From positions 186,001 to 250,000 of the forward strand of contig NZ_NEGJ01000004.1 in NCBI RefSeq assembly GCF_002135415.1: a stretch of DNA of 64,000 nt. The letters are read 5' to 3'. Each line of letters begins with the position of its first letter. Position 1 is the first letter of the stretch. Under the pieces are notes generated by a model. It was not told the origin of the DNA and did not search any database. It worked only from the letters and a program-made list of their open reading frames with translations. Shown in pieces: positions 19,403-28,658 of the stretch. Source of the DNA: Acinetobacter sp. ANC 3832. GTDB lineage: Bacteria; Pseudomonadota; Gammaproteobacteria; Pseudomonadales; Moraxellaceae. The translations under genes and the position numbers were made by a program.

Positions 19403-20109
19403 TTACCAAGGTACTATTTGACCTTGATAATCAAGATATTCTAATCCTATTTTTCCTTGCTTCGCTAAAACGACATTCACCAATTTAGGAATTGTTTCCT
19501 CAATACTAAGTGGTGCTTCTGGGTCACCTAATTCTGTACGGATCCAACCTGGTGCCATAACCAACATTGCATGATCAACATGACGTGCAGCAAAACTACG
19601 CATAAACATATTTAAGGCAGCTTTACTACCACGATAAACCTCTCGTTGCCCTCTCTCATTATTGGCGATACTCCCTTGCCCAGATGACATCACACCAATT
19701 ACTCCATTCTTTGCGATGAGAGACTCCATACTTTCAATCACGCGCATTGGACTTAAAGCATTGGTAATCATAACTTGTGTAAAATCATCCGTAGAGACCT
19801 CACCAATAGTTTGCGTGGGATCGGAGTTGGTTGTTCCAGCATTTACAAATAAAATATCGAATCTTTGATCTGACAACTTATGTCATAGAACTTGAATCTG
19901 ATCGATATCACAAATGTCTAAAATCTCGATTTCAACTCGCCCTTGATATTCATCAGCCAAGTCATGTAGTAATGTTCTAGGTGAGCTTTTACGAACAGTC
20001 CCCACCACATTCCATCCTTTTTTAGAAACTCCTCAGCAATTGCATAACCAAGACCACGTGATGCACCAATGAGAAGTAACTTTTTTGTATAGGTTCTATT
20101 TGCATTGAT
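19403..20109 (-). pseudogene. Short-chain dehydrogenase/reductase gene, inactivated
   Basis: The Rossmann fold is recognisable across two frames: IGASRGLGYAIAEE at the N-terminus, then LFVNAGTTN, VMSSGQGS and the catalytic YRGSK. Three lesions are visible. The expected start codon, placed correctly after AGGAAATA, reads ATC (20107-20109). A run of six T on the plus strand at 20018-20023 looks one base short and shifts the frame. An in-frame TGA lies at 19884-19886. The last 157 residues (from 19876) remain open and might be read from a TTG, but would lack the cofactor-binding motif. Original function: a small NAD(P)-dependent oxidoreductase of unknown substrate. Confidence 0.8.
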
Positions 20110-20352
20110 TATTTCCTATCATTCTAAATTTTATTAATTTTTTCTTACTAAAACGAACTTATTTTTTCAATATTGATCAAGCTTCTGAATAGAACACCTT
20201 TCAACCCATATTCGAAGAAATAATGAAAAAAGTTACTAATATTTATATATATTAAATTTCATAATAAATATGACCAATGAGCGCAACTCTTTGAGCATTA
20301 AAATAATATAAGTAATCTGCTTAAAAGCCTAAAAGTTTGATGTTGCAATTCA

Positions 20353-21231
20353 TTAATATGAGAAAAATTTACGCTGACTACCTTGCATTTCTTGTTTTAA
20401 CCATTCCATAAAAATCATTTTCCGATGATCTTCCTCAAAAGAAGTACTCGATAAAAGATAATAAGCTGAGTGATCAGAAAATGCTGGAATAACTGTATCT
20501 AATAACTGATATTCAATTTCTTTTTCAATCATATAAGCAGAAATAATTGTTGAACCTAAACCAGCAAGACAAGCTTCCAAACAAAGATAAAAATGTTCAA
20601 ATTCACTGATACTGTAATCTTTAATCATTTGCTTTATTTGACTATTTTTACGTAAATGATTCAATAAATTTGGACGTGATGATGATATTAAAAGTATTTT
20701 ATTTAAAGGCATTTCAAATTTTTGCACCATCACAACATATTCTTTCGCAATTTTTTCACTAAAGATATTTTCTTCCCACAGAAAATCATCTCGTCTTAAT
20801 GCCAGATCAATTGGATTTTCCTTGAAATTGACCACACCACCGCCAGTTAGCAAGACAATATCAAAGCCATGATTCAATTCTTTAAATTTTGACAAACGAG
20901 GAATAAGCCATTTCATCGCAAATGTAGGCTCACAAGATAAAGTGAGTTGCTTCTTTTCTATATCTTTTTGCTTTATTCCAACAAGACACGAATCAAGTTG
21001 ATTAAATATTTTTTGACAGCATTGAAACAGGACTTTCCCATTTTCGGTCAGTTTCAGTGTCTTATTTGTTCGATCAAAAAGTTCAACATCAATATTTTCT
21101 TCCAAGTTTTTAAGTTGCTTACTCACCGCACTTTGCGTCACAAAGAGTTTTTGCGACGCAATTGTGACACTCTCAAAGGTAGCAACATAATAAAAAAATT
21201 TAAGTGAATTCAACGAGACTCTTTCGATCAT
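20353..21231 (-). CDS. LysR-family transcriptional regulator
   Basis: 292 residues. The N-terminal winged helix-turn-helix (SLNSLKFFYYVATFESVTIA, then QSAVSKQLKNLEE, then LFDRTNKTLKLTENG) is typical of LysR proteins, nearest in style to the GcvA group. The C-terminal ~200 residues are the effector domain (LSCEPTFAMKWLIPRL, then LALRRDD). It is divergent from a LysE-type exporter across 207 bases that contain a perfect palindrome, so it probably controls that exporter and itself. The ligand is unknown, perhaps an amino acid, by analogy with LysG-LysE and ArgP-ArgO. Composition is very AT-rich and Lys/Phe-rich. Confidence 0.9.
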   Translation of the reverse strand: MIERVSLNSLKFFYYVATFESVTIASQKLFVTQSAVSKQLKNLEENIDVELFDRTNKTLKLTENGKVLFQCCQKIFNQLDSCLVGIKQKDIEKKQLTLSCEPTFAMKWLIPRLSKFKELNHGFDIVLLTGGGVVNFKENPIDLALRRDDFLWEENIFSEKIAKEYVVMVQKFEMPLNKILLISSSRPNLLNHLRKNSQIKQMIKDYSISEFEHFYLCLEACLAGLGSTIISAYMIEKEIEYQLLDTVIPAFSDHSAYYLLSSTSFEEDHRKMIFMEWLKQEMQGSQRKFFSY

Positions 21232-21334
21232 TCCAAAAACTCATATAAGCATGGAGAATAAATCAATTTATACTTTTTAACTTTATATGCAAAATAAAAA
21301 TCACTCCAAACTACACAACTGTATTTAAGCCATG

Positions 21335-21354
21335 GAAAAAATTATAATTTTTTC
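21335..21354. promoter_or_regulatory. Perfect 20-base palindrome in the LysR/LysE divergent region
   Basis: Arms GAAAAAATTA and TAATTTTTTC with no spacer. It lies 104 bases before the LysR start and 85 bases before the exporter start. This is a plausible regulator site, but pure A/T arms arise easily in this composition. Confidence 0.4.
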
Positions 21355-21438
21355 ACAGATATCTAAAAAATACCATTCAGATCTACAGCTTCATATCGGT
21401 TTCAAAGGCTTATATCCGCTCAATAAGGCTGAAGCCTA

Positions 21439-22047
21439 ATGGAAGAAATTATTGCTGTCATGCTTATTACTATACTTGCTGTGATCAGTCCTGGTGCTGA
21501 TTTTGCTATCGTCACTAAAAACAGTTACTTATATGGGCGTAAAACTGGAATTTTCACAGCATTTGGCATTGCACTTGGCGTATTCGTTCATGTCGCTTAT
21601 ACCTTAATTGCAATCGCTTTTGTGATAGTCTATACACCTTATATTTTAACCATTGTGAAATATGCGGGAGCAATTTATTTAATTTATATGGGTTATAAAA
21701 CTTTTACACAAAAACCCGTTATTGATATAGCAACAACAATATCAATAAATCACTTTCAAGCTTTTAAATATGGTTTTTTTACCAATGCTTTAAATCCTAA
21801 AACAACTTTATTTGTGATCAGCACTTATACTCAAATCGTGAATATAAAGACCCCAAATATAATTCTTATAAGTTATGGTTTCTTTATGTCCTTCGCTCAT
21901 TTTATATGGTTCGCTATTGTTGCTATCCTTTTTTCCTCTACGATTCTGAGAAAGAAAATGTTAGCCAAGCAGGTATTCATTAACCGAATCATTGGTTTAA
22001 TACTCGGTTTATTAGGGCTAATATTACTTTTTGCAAAATTTAGCTAA
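21439..22047 (+). CDS. LysE/RhtB-family amino-acid exporter
   Basis: 202 residues with six hydrophobic segments, the LysE superfamily size. The N-terminal block ISPGADFAIVTKNSYLYGRK matches the family pattern (P-G-P/A-x-x-x-x-V near residues 18-25), followed by GIFTAFGIALGVFVH and the NALNPKTTLFVIS block near residue 115. Inner-membrane carrier exporting an amino acid or related metabolite; substrate not predictable. It is paired with the divergent LysR gene, the usual arrangement for regulated LysE exporters. Confidence 0.88.
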   Translation: MEEIIAVMLITILAVISPGADFAIVTKNSYLYGRKTGIFTAFGIALGVFVHVAYTLIAIAFVIVYTPYILTIVKYAGAIYLIYMGYKTFTQKPVIDIATTISINHFQAFKYGFFTNALNPKTTLFVISTYTQIVNIKTPNIILISYGFFMSFAHFIWFAIVAILFSSTILRKKMLAKQVFINRIIGLILGLLGLILLFAKFS

Positions 22048-22173
22048 ATCTATAAATGGCTTTTTATTTGGCTCTTATGCTAATGATATTGTATTAACTA
22101 CCATTCAGATCGAGTAAAAACTGGATATTACAATTTTCCATCAGAAATGTATTATATGAACTCAAAATAATCT

Positions 22174-22803
22174 TTAAATCTTTTTCGCTAACCACACTGT
22201 ATGCCCTACACATTCCACATCTTCAGCAACCATTTTTATTAGCTCAAAACCATACTCATGTAATAAAGCTTTATATTCTTCAGGCGCTAAACTCGCATGA
22301 TACAAAGCATCGCCAAACAGATCTCCAACCGCTTCACCATCCGCAGGACCACTGCTAAACATTAGGACTGTTCCTAGCATTGCATGCTGAGCAAAGCATG
22401 CAAACATCTTGCGTTGATCATCTTGAGTTAAGTGGAAAAAACTGTCCCAAGCTAAAACCCCCTGAAACTTTTGCGCTAAATGAAGCTGACGCATATCTGC
22501 TTGTAACCACCTTTGCTCAGGAAAATTCTGTTGTGCCATTTCAATCATGACATCAGAGCTATCCACACCTGTCACGGAATATCCTTGTTCAATAAAATAC
22601 TGCGCAATCGGCTTACCTGAACCACACCCTAAATCAAGCAGGTGAGAGTGTTTGGGAATAAAAGAAAGGAAACGATCTAGCCATACTTTTTCGTAAAGAA
22701 AATGACCACGTAATTCTGTCCATGCACGTGCATGTTTTTTATAAATTTCAATAATATTGTCAGCAAGAAAAGATTGCTCTGCTTTAGGCTGTGGCTCTGA
22801 CAT
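22174..22803 (-). CDS. Class I SAM-dependent methyltransferase
   Basis: 209 residues. Motif I is HLLDLGCGSGKPIAQYF near residues 55-71, followed by GVDSSDVMIEMA (motif II acidic residue) and WLQADMRQLHL, then LAWDSFFHLT. This is the methyltransferase-11/25 type fold with no recognisable substrate domain. Monocistronic. It could act on a small molecule or a tRNA; nothing in the neighbourhood decides it. Confidence 0.8.
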   Translation of the reverse strand: MSEPQPKAEQSFLADNIIEIYKKHARAWTELRGHFLYEKVWLDRFLSFIPKHSHLLDLGCGSGKPIAQYFIEQGYSVTGVDSSDVMIEMAQQNFPEQRWLQADMRQLHLAQKFQGVLAWDSFFHLTQDDQRKMFACFAQHAMLGTVLMFSSGPADGEAVGDLFGDALYHASLAPEEYKALLHEYGFELIKMVAEDVECVGHTVWLAKKI

Positions 22804-23351
22804 GCAAGCTTATTGGTTTTTAGAATGATTTTAAAATAGTAGCAAAGTTTAGAAGAGAAGAAGAAGTATTGTTGTAATCGATAAATTTTAAAAAATTATA
22901 AGAAAGCCAAATTCAAAAAAAGAAGATAAAGCGTTGAGCTTAACCTTCTTTCTGACCATATAACCAAGTTGCTGCAATATAAAGACTAAATCCAACCACC
23001 ATCAATACACTTGTAATCGTCATATTTCATGTCCTACTCTTTGATGACAGCATTATGTAAAAGTTTTATGACAACTTTATGACAAAACCGTCATATTGCA
23101 AAACAATCGATGCCACTCATTATATTAAAACTAAAAATCAAACACTTATATGAAAATATTTTTTAAAATATGGTCAAACATATTTGTATCATAGCAAAAA
23201 AATCATATTCATATCTTCGTTGAATGCCAATTAAATACACAATTTAATTTATTAAACTTTAGCCCAAAACTTAATCGAATCACCCACAAAACTTGCTTTA
23301 TACCGTATAATTTAGCCCGCTAGCTAACAGCCCGCTCAAGAGATTTTTGGT
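22804..23351. other. AT-rich intergenic region before fumarase
   Basis: Contains one small reading frame (22940-23023, listed separately). The rest shows no coding signal and no strong terminator. The part after 23100 probably holds the fumarase promoter. Confidence 0.5.
22940..23023 (-). CDS. Predicted 27-residue single-pass membrane peptide
   Basis: An ATG at 23023 with AGGA eight bases upstream opens a 27-codon frame ending TAA at 22940. The product starts MTITSVLMVVGFSLYIAATW and ends LYGQKEG: a single hydrophobic helix of about 18 residues with a charged C-terminus. The size and shape resemble KdpF-like or other small accessory membrane proteins, but no kdp or oxidase genes are nearby, so no family is assigned. 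Support is the good ribosome site plus a helix-shaped composition. It could still be a chance frame. Confidence 0.5.
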   Translation of the reverse strand: MTITSVLMVVGFSLYIAATWLYGQKEG

Positions 23352-24878
23352 ATGACAACTATTATCAAACAAGATGACTTGATCACATCGGTCAAGGACG
23401 CACTTCAGTTTATTTCGTATTACCATCCGCAAGACTTCATTCAAGCAATGAGTCGTGCCTATGACCGCGAAGAAAACCAAGCCGCAAAAGATGCAATCGC
23501 ACAAATTCTAATTAACTCTCGTATGTGTGCAGAAGGTCATCGTCCAATCTGTCAAGATACTGGTATTGTTAACGTATTTGTTGATGTGGGCTTAGATGTT
23601 AAATTTGATTTAACCTTAAGCTTAGATGACGCAATCAATGAAGGTGTACGCCAAGGTTACTTAGAAAATTCAAATGTACTTCGTGCATCTGTTTTAGCTG
23701 ATCCTGCTTTTGGTCGTAAAAATACCAAAGATAATACGCCTGCTGTTATTCACTACAAACTCGTTCCGGGTAATAAAGTAGATATCACTGTGGCTGCTAA
23801 GGGTGGCGGTTCAGAGAATAAATCTAAATTGGCTATGTTGAATCCATCTGATTCAATTGTGGATTGGGTACTTAAAACTGTTCCAACAATGGGTGCAGGT
23901 TGGTGTCCTCCAGGTATGCTCGGTATCGGGATTGGTGGTACTGCTGAAAAAGCCATGATGCTTGCGAAAGAATCGCTCATGGAAGAAATCAACATGGACG
24001 AATTACTTCGTCGTGGACCTGAAAATAAAATTGAAGAACTCCGTATGGAAATCTTCGAAAAAGTAAATGCTTTAGGTATTGGTGCACAAGGTCTAGGTGG
24101 TTTAACTACAGTTCTTGATATTAAAATCAAAGACTATCCTTGCCATGCTGCAGGTAAACCAGTCGGTATGATTCCAAACTGTGCTGCAACACGTCATGCA
24201 CATTTCCAATTAGATGGTTCAGGTATTGCGCATATTCAAGCACCTAAACTTTCTGATTATCCTGAAGTGACTTGGGATTCTTCAAAATCTAAACGTGTAG
24301 ATTTAGACAATATCACGCAAGAAGAAATGGACGCTTGGCAACCAGGCGACACTTTACTTCTGAACGGTACAATCTATACAGGTCGTGATGCTGCACATAA
24401 ACGTATGTGTGAAATGATCGATAAAGGTGAAGAACTACCTGTAGATCTTAAAGGTAAATTCATTTACTACGTTGGCCCTGTAGACCCTGTTGGTGATGAA
24501 GTTGTTGGTCCTGCTGGTCCAACGACTGCAACACGTATGGACAAGTTCACACGTCAAGTTTTAGAACATACAGGTCTATTCGGCATGATTGGTAAGGCTG
24601 ACCGTGGTCCAACTGCAATTGCCGCAATCAAAGACCATAAAGCAACTTATTTAATGGCTGTTGGTGGCGCTGCTTATTTAGTGTCTAAAGCAGTTCGTCA
24701 AGCTGAAGTGGTTGCTTTTGCTGATTTAGGTATGGAAGCAATCTACAAATTTGTGGTTGAAGATATGCCTGTTTCTGTAGCCGTTGATGTGAATGGTACT
24801 TCAATCCACGCAATTGCACCTAAAATTTGGCAAGCGAAGATTGGTAAAATTCCAGTGGTTGATGCTGCTGCAAACTAA
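23352..24878 (+). CDS. fumA: Class I fumarate hydratase ([4Fe-4S])
   Basis: 508 residues, the size of iron-sulfur class I fumarases. It hydrates fumarate to malate in the TCA cycle. Family blocks: RPICQDTGIVNVFVDVG near residue 62 (first cluster Cys), KGGGSENKSKLAML, MGAGWCPPGMLGIGIGGTAEKA, IPNCAATRHAHF near 280, and the C-terminal domain with YVGPVDPVGDEVVGPAGPTT and MIGKADRGPTAIAAIKDHKA. Class I enzymes are oxygen- and superoxide-sensitive. The symbol is by family; E. coli fumB has the same architecture. Single gene with its own terminator. Confidence 0.93.
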   Translation: MTTIIKQDDLITSVKDALQFISYYHPQDFIQAMSRAYDREENQAAKDAIAQILINSRMCAEGHRPICQDTGIVNVFVDVGLDVKFDLTLSLDDAINEGVRQGYLENSNVLRASVLADPAFGRKNTKDNTPAVIHYKLVPGNKVDITVAAKGGGSENKSKLAMLNPSDSIVDWVLKTVPTMGAGWCPPGMLGIGIGGTAEKAMMLAKESLMEEINMDELLRRGPENKIEELRMEIFEKVNALGIGAQGLGGLTTVLDIKIKDYPCHAAGKPVGMIPNCAATRHAHFQLDGSGIAHIQAPKLSDYPEVTWDSSKSKRVDLDNITQEEMDAWQPGDTLLLNGTIYTGRDAAHKRMCEMIDKGEELPVDLKGKFIYYVGPVDPVGDEVVGPAGPTTATRMDKFTRQVLEHTGLFGMIGKADRGPTAIAAIKDHKATYLMAVGGAAYLVSKAVRQAEVVAFADLGMEAIYKFVVEDMPVSVAVDVNGTSIHAIAPKIWQAKIGKIPVVDAAAN

Positions 24879-24937
24879 TTTAGCCATCAGGTGTAATGAT
24901 TAGTCCTAGATTAATGATTAAAACTTGAAAGCTGATG

Positions 24938-24967
24938 AAAAAGCACTCTATGATTAGGGTGCTTTTT
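24938..24967 (+). terminator. Terminator after fumarase
   Basis: Arms AAAGCACTCT and AGGGTGCTTT (with a wobble pair) around a short loop, followed by T6. Confidence 0.8.
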
Positions 24968-24985
24968 TACTTTATGAGATGAATA

Positions 24986-25528
24986 ATGAAATTTAAACAG
25001 TGGATGTTTGCTTGCAGTATGGGCCTTGTTTCATTTGGATCTTTTGCAGCACAACCAACAGATCAACAAGTACAAAAATTAATGAAAATTATGAACATTG
25101 ATCAACTTCTGCAACAAACTATATTGCAGATTCGCCCACAGTTAGATCAACAAGCTTATGCCATTGTGCAAAATACGGTAAAACATGAACAATTAAGCCC
25201 ACAAGAACAAATTGTTGCGAACCAGCTCTCTGATAAAATGTTTGAGCAAAGTAAAAAAACCGTGTCTTGGGAAAAATTACAGCCAAGTTATCAAAAAATT
25301 TATAAAGATGTTTATAGCGCAGATGAAGTCCAAGCACAGATTGATTTCTATTCAAGCCCAGTGGGTCAGTCCATTCTAAAAAAAGCACCATTGGTTGCAC
25401 AGGAATCAATGAAGATTATGAATGCAAGCCTAGCCAGTAGCATACAAGCAACTGAAAGTGATTTTAAGGAGATTAATACTCAACTCGAGCAACTTCAAAA
25501 AGCGGCTCAAGAGGCTTCAGCTAAATAA
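24986..25528 (+). CDS. Secreted DUF2059 protein
   Basis: 180 residues with a Sec signal peptide ending SFAA near residue 22. The mature part is helical and Gln-rich. The block AQIDFYSSPVGQSILKKAP near residues 112-130 is the hallmark of DUF2059, a periplasmic family of unknown function. It starts 18 bases after the fumarase terminator and so probably has its own promoter inside or before that terminator. No catalytic residues can be named. Confidence 0.82.
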   Translation: MKFKQWMFACSMGLVSFGSFAAQPTDQQVQKLMKIMNIDQLLQQTILQIRPQLDQQAYAIVQNTVKHEQLSPQEQIVANQLSDKMFEQSKKTVSWEKLQPSYQKIYKDVYSADEVQAQIDFYSSPVGQSILKKAPLVAQESMKIMNASLASSIQATESDFKEINTQLEQLQKAAQEASAK

Positions 25529-25550
25529 CAGTATTCACATCATCATAAAT

Positions 25551-25580
25551 AAAAAAAGAGGGATTTATCCTCTTTTTTTC
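25551..25580. terminator. Bidirectional terminator between convergent genes
   Basis: AAAGAGG/CCTCTTT stem with loop GATTTAT, flanked by A and T runs. It serves the DUF2059 gene and the convergent lipoprotein gene. Confidence 0.85.
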
Positions 25581-25591
25581 AGAATATTAGA

Positions 25592-26341
25592 TTACCAAGT
25601 CAAAGGATTCCAAATTTTGAAAGGCTGAGTGGTATGTACATCATCACTCGCTTGATAAGTACTGCTAATTTTTTCTTTTGGTTTAATCACACGACCATCA
25701 GCAGTCACTTCTCCGACAAAGTTTAGACCCGGTGACTTCAGTTGTGTCATGCCAATTTCTTTTAAAGCTTGTCCCGTTGGCATTTGCACGAGTGGACCTA
25801 CTTTTAATAAGTCACCACCACCATTTGGACCACCACGGAATTTTTCTTCTTCATACTTCACAAAGTATTGCTCACCTGCTTTAACGCTAAAATAAGCAAC
25901 TTTGGGTTTCTGAAAATGCATCACTGCCAATGGACGACTTAAACTCAGCTTATAATCACCTTCCGCAAGTTCAACCCAATAATAATGATTACTGATTAAA
26001 CTTGGAATTCGTTTACCATTTAAGTAAAAGCTTTGAGCCACAATCTCTTGGCGATTCCACTTACTATCTGGACGATAAAAGTAAACAATCGAAGCATGTG
26101 GATTTTGTGGTTTTACCAATTTAAAATATTGACCTGGTTCTTGATTGACCCAAGACCCCACAGAAAACTTGCCAACTTTATATTGATCTAACTTTTCATG
26201 AACTAATGAATTCTCTTTATCAAAATCAACAGAAGTTAACGTTGAAACTGCCTGATTAGCTTGCTTTTGCGCAACAGTCTGATGACTTTGACAAGCGGCT
26301 AATCCACAACTGGCTAAAAGAACTAAACCTAAGTAACGCAT
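25592..26341 (-). CDS. Lipoprotein with DUF2846-like domain
   Basis: 249 residues from the ATG at 26341, which has GAGG seven bases upstream; an ATG two codons earlier (26347) sits too close to that site. The lipobox is LAAC. Residues ~85-175 read as the DUF2846 beta fold: IVYFYRPDSKW, FYLNGKRIPSL, YYWVELAEGDYKLS and FSVKAGEQYFVKYEEE. DUF2846 proteins are envelope lipoproteins of unknown function. Minus strand, transcribed away from the DUF2059 gene end. It lies downstream of clpX, with a terminator between. Confidence 0.75.
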   Translation of the reverse strand: MRYLGLVLLASCGLAACQSHQTVAQKQANQAVSTLTSVDFDKENSLVHEKLDQYKVGKFSVGSWVNQEPGQYFKLVKPQNPHASIVYFYRPDSKWNRQEIVAQSFYLNGKRIPSLISNHYYWVELAEGDYKLSLSRPLAVMHFQKPKVAYFSVKAGEQYFVKYEEEKFRGGPNGGGDLLKVGPLVQMPTGQALKEIGMTQLKSPGLNFVGEVTADGRVIKPKEKISSTYQASDDVHTTQPFKIWNPLTW

Positions 26342-26423
26342 GATCATCCCTCACCGCGTATTTTTTATTTTTCGTTATGACTATTTTGCATATTGAGCTT
26401 AACATTTCAATGTCATTTTAAAC

Positions 26424-26461
26424 ATAAAAAACGTGTAAAAAGCCAAGCTTCTTACACGTTT
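26424..26461 (-). terminator. Terminator after clpX
   Basis: Ten-base arms AAACGTGTAA and TTACACGTTT, with a T run on the minus strand. Confidence 0.8.
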
Positions 26462-26494
26462 CAGATGAATTGCAATGTAAAAGTAGAAAATCTA

Positions 26495-27805
26495 TTAAGC
26501 AGACTTACTATCAAGTACCTTCAAATCCACTTTTTCTTCAACGTCTTTATTTACTTTAGGTTGACGTTCTTTTTGATAAGCAGGTTCAGCTTTATCATTA
26601 ATAACCGCGTCATTAATGACAACCGTACCTACATCAGAACGACTTGGTAAATCGTACATCGTTTCAAGCAATACATTTTCTAGAATTGAACGCAGACCAC
26701 GTGCACCTGTATTACGCTCTAATGCTTTCTTCGCAATCGCACGTAAAGCGGTATCTTCAAATACAAGATCCACATCTTCCATTTCAAAAAGATATTGATA
26801 TTGACGAATCAATGCATTTTTTGGCTCTGTCAAAATTTGCATTAATGCTTCTTCATCAAGCTCTTCAAGCGTTGCAATTACTGGCAAACGACCAATAAAC
26901 TCTGGAATTAAACCAAATTTCACTAAATCGGCAGCTTCAACTTGGCGGAAAAGTTCAGAGATTTTTTTCGTATCATCTTTGCTTTTCACATCAGCAGTAA
27001 AACCAATACCGCCTTTTTCTTGACGTTGCTGTACAACACGCTCCAATCCAGAGAATGCACCACCACAAATAAACAAAATATTTGAAGTATCAATCTGAAT
27101 GAATTCTTGTTGTGGATGCTTACGACCACCTTGTGGTGGAATTGAAGCAACAGTACCTTCAATCATTTTTAACAATGCTTGTTGGACACCTTCACCAGAC
27201 ACATCACGCGTGATAGACGGGTTTTCAGACTTACGAGTAATCTTGTCGATTTCATCGATATAGATAATCCCTTTTTGTGCTTTTTCTACATCGTAATCCG
27301 CTTTTTGCAAAAGCTTTTGTACAATGTTTTCAACATCTTCACCAACATAACCAGCTTCGGTTAAGGTTGTTGCGTCAGCCATCGCAAAAGGAACATCTAA
27401 AAGACGTGCTAAAGTTTGTGCAAGTAAAGTCTTACCTGAACCTGTAGGTCCAATCAGTAGAATATTACTTTTCGCAAGCTCAACCACATCATCAGATTTA
27501 CGCTCAGCCAAAGTTACTTTTAGGCGTTTGTAATGGTTATATACTGCAACCGATAAGGTTTTTTTCGCAGTATCTTGCCCAATCACGTACTGATCTAAAG
27601 CCGCACGAATTTCATGTGGTTTTGGTAAAGGTCGTGTTGCCCAATCACCTGTTTCAACTTGCTGACTGGTTTGAACTAAATCTAAGCACACGTCCACGCA
27701 TTCATTACAAATGTAAGCGTCCTCGCCTGCAATGAGTTTACCCACTTCAGACTGTGTTTTACCACAAAATGAACAATGCTTTTGTCCTTGAGGATGTTCG
27801 GACAT
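26495..27805 (-). CDS. clpX: ATP-dependent Clp protease ATP-binding subunit ClpX
   Basis: 436 residues from the ATG at 27805, with GGAG five bases upstream. An AAA+ unfoldase that feeds substrates into ClpP. An N-terminal zinc-binding domain (CSFCGK and CNECVDVC near residues 10-38), Walker A GPTGSGKT near 120, a pore loop in the [11 protein letters not shown] block, Walker [11 protein letters not shown] near 180, and a C-terminal sensor block [12 protein letters not shown]. It follows clpP by 48 bases on the same strand, so tig-clpP-clpX is a likely shared unit. Confidence 0.98.
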   Translation of the reverse strand: MSEHPQGQKHCSFCGKTQSEVGKLIAGEDAYICNECVDVCLDLVQTSQQVETGDWATRPLPKPHEIRAALDQYVIGQDTAKKTLSVAVYNHYKRLKVTLAERKSDDVVELAKSNILLIGPTGSGKTLLAQTLARLLDVPFAMADATTLTEAGYVGEDVENIVQKLLQKADYDVEKAQKGIIYIDEIDKITRKSENPSITRDVSGEGVQQALLKMIEGTVASIPPQGGRKHPQQEFIQIDTSNILFICGGAFSGLERVVQQRQEKGGIGFTADVKSKDDTKKISELFRQVEAADLVKFGLIPEFIGRLPVIATLEELDEEALMQILTEPKNALIRQYQYLFEMEDVDLVFEDTALRAIAKKALERNTGARGLRSILENVLLETMYDLPSRSDVGTVVINDAVINDKAEPAYQKERQPKVNKDVEEKVDLKVLDSKSA

Positions 27806-27853
27806 TTTCACTCCAAATTTTGAATCTTTGTTTGTTATGACACTGATAACCGC

Positions 27854-28465
27854 TTAGTTTTGTGGACGTTTTGAAAGTACTTCATCCACAAGACCATATT
27901 CTTTAGCAGCTTGAGCTGTCATAAAGTTATCACGATCAGTATCTTGTGCTAAACGCTCATAATCTTGACCGCTGTGTTCAGCCATCAAACGATTTAAACG
28001 TTCTTTAATAAATAAAATTTCACGCGCATGAATTTCAATATCAGATGCCTGACCACGGAAACCACCGAGTGGTTGGTGAATCATCACACGTGCATTTTCT
28101 AAGCAATAACGTTTACCTTTAGCACCCGCATTCAATAAGAATGCACCCATTGATGCTGCTTGCCCCATACAATATGTCACCACATCTGGCTTAATAAATT
28201 GCATAGTATCGTAAATTGCCATACCCGCAGTCACAGAACCGCCAGGTGAGTTAATATAAAGGTGAATATCTTTTTCTGGATTTTCAGCTTCTAAAAACAA
28301 CATTTGCGCAACAATTAAGTTTGCCATGTTGTCTTCAACTTCACCTGTTAAAAAAATCACACGTTCACGTAAAAGACGTGAAAAAATATCAAAAGAACGC
28401 TCACCACGTGAAGATTGTTCTACTACCATTGGTACTAAAGCGTTATCAATCATTGGAACATACAT
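27854..28465 (-). CDS. clpP: ATP-dependent Clp protease proteolytic subunit
   Basis: 203 residues. The serine peptidase forms a two-ring tetradecamer capped by ClpX. The catalytic triad is visible: Ser in [11 protein letters not shown] (near 107), His in VMIHQPLGG (near 132) and Asp in QDTDRDNFM (near 181). The N-terminal loop residues and the hydrophobic patch regions look normal. The first ATG is used here; an alternative four codons in would give the common MIDNALVP start. It lies between tig and clpX. Confidence 0.98.
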   Translation of the reverse strand: MYVPMIDNALVPMVVEQSSRGERSFDIFSRLLRERVIFLTGEVEDNMANLIVAQMLFLEAENPEKDIHLYINSPGGSVTAGMAIYDTMQFIKPDVVTYCMGQAASMGAFLLNAGAKGKRYCLENARVMIHQPLGGFRGQASDIEIHAREILFIKERLNRLMAEHSGQDYERLAQDTDRDNFMTAQAAKEYGLVDEVLSKRPQN

Positions 28466-28613
28466 ACGTTAATTATTCCTGAATTTTTGTTACTCAACCC
28501 ATATTTACAATATGAGGGATAATTGTTGAAAATGCAAAATATTCCCAACTAAATATCAGATATTTTTTGAATAAGCATTGTGAATAAAGGACAGATTACA
28601 AAATCGCTACATC

Positions 28614-28643
28614 ATAAAAAAAGGCGCTTGAAGCGCCTTTTTT
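28614..28643 (-). terminator. Terminator after tig
   Basis: AAAAAAGGCGCTT/AAGCGCCTTTTTT with a tight loop, 16 bases past the tig stop. It could attenuate read-through into clpP. Confidence 0.85.
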
Positions 28644-28658
28644 ACAACTTTAAAGCTA

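Noticed and set aside
22940..23023. Naming the 27-residue peptide KdpF or CydX
   Set aside because: No kdp or cyd genes are nearby and the sequence similarity is not specific.
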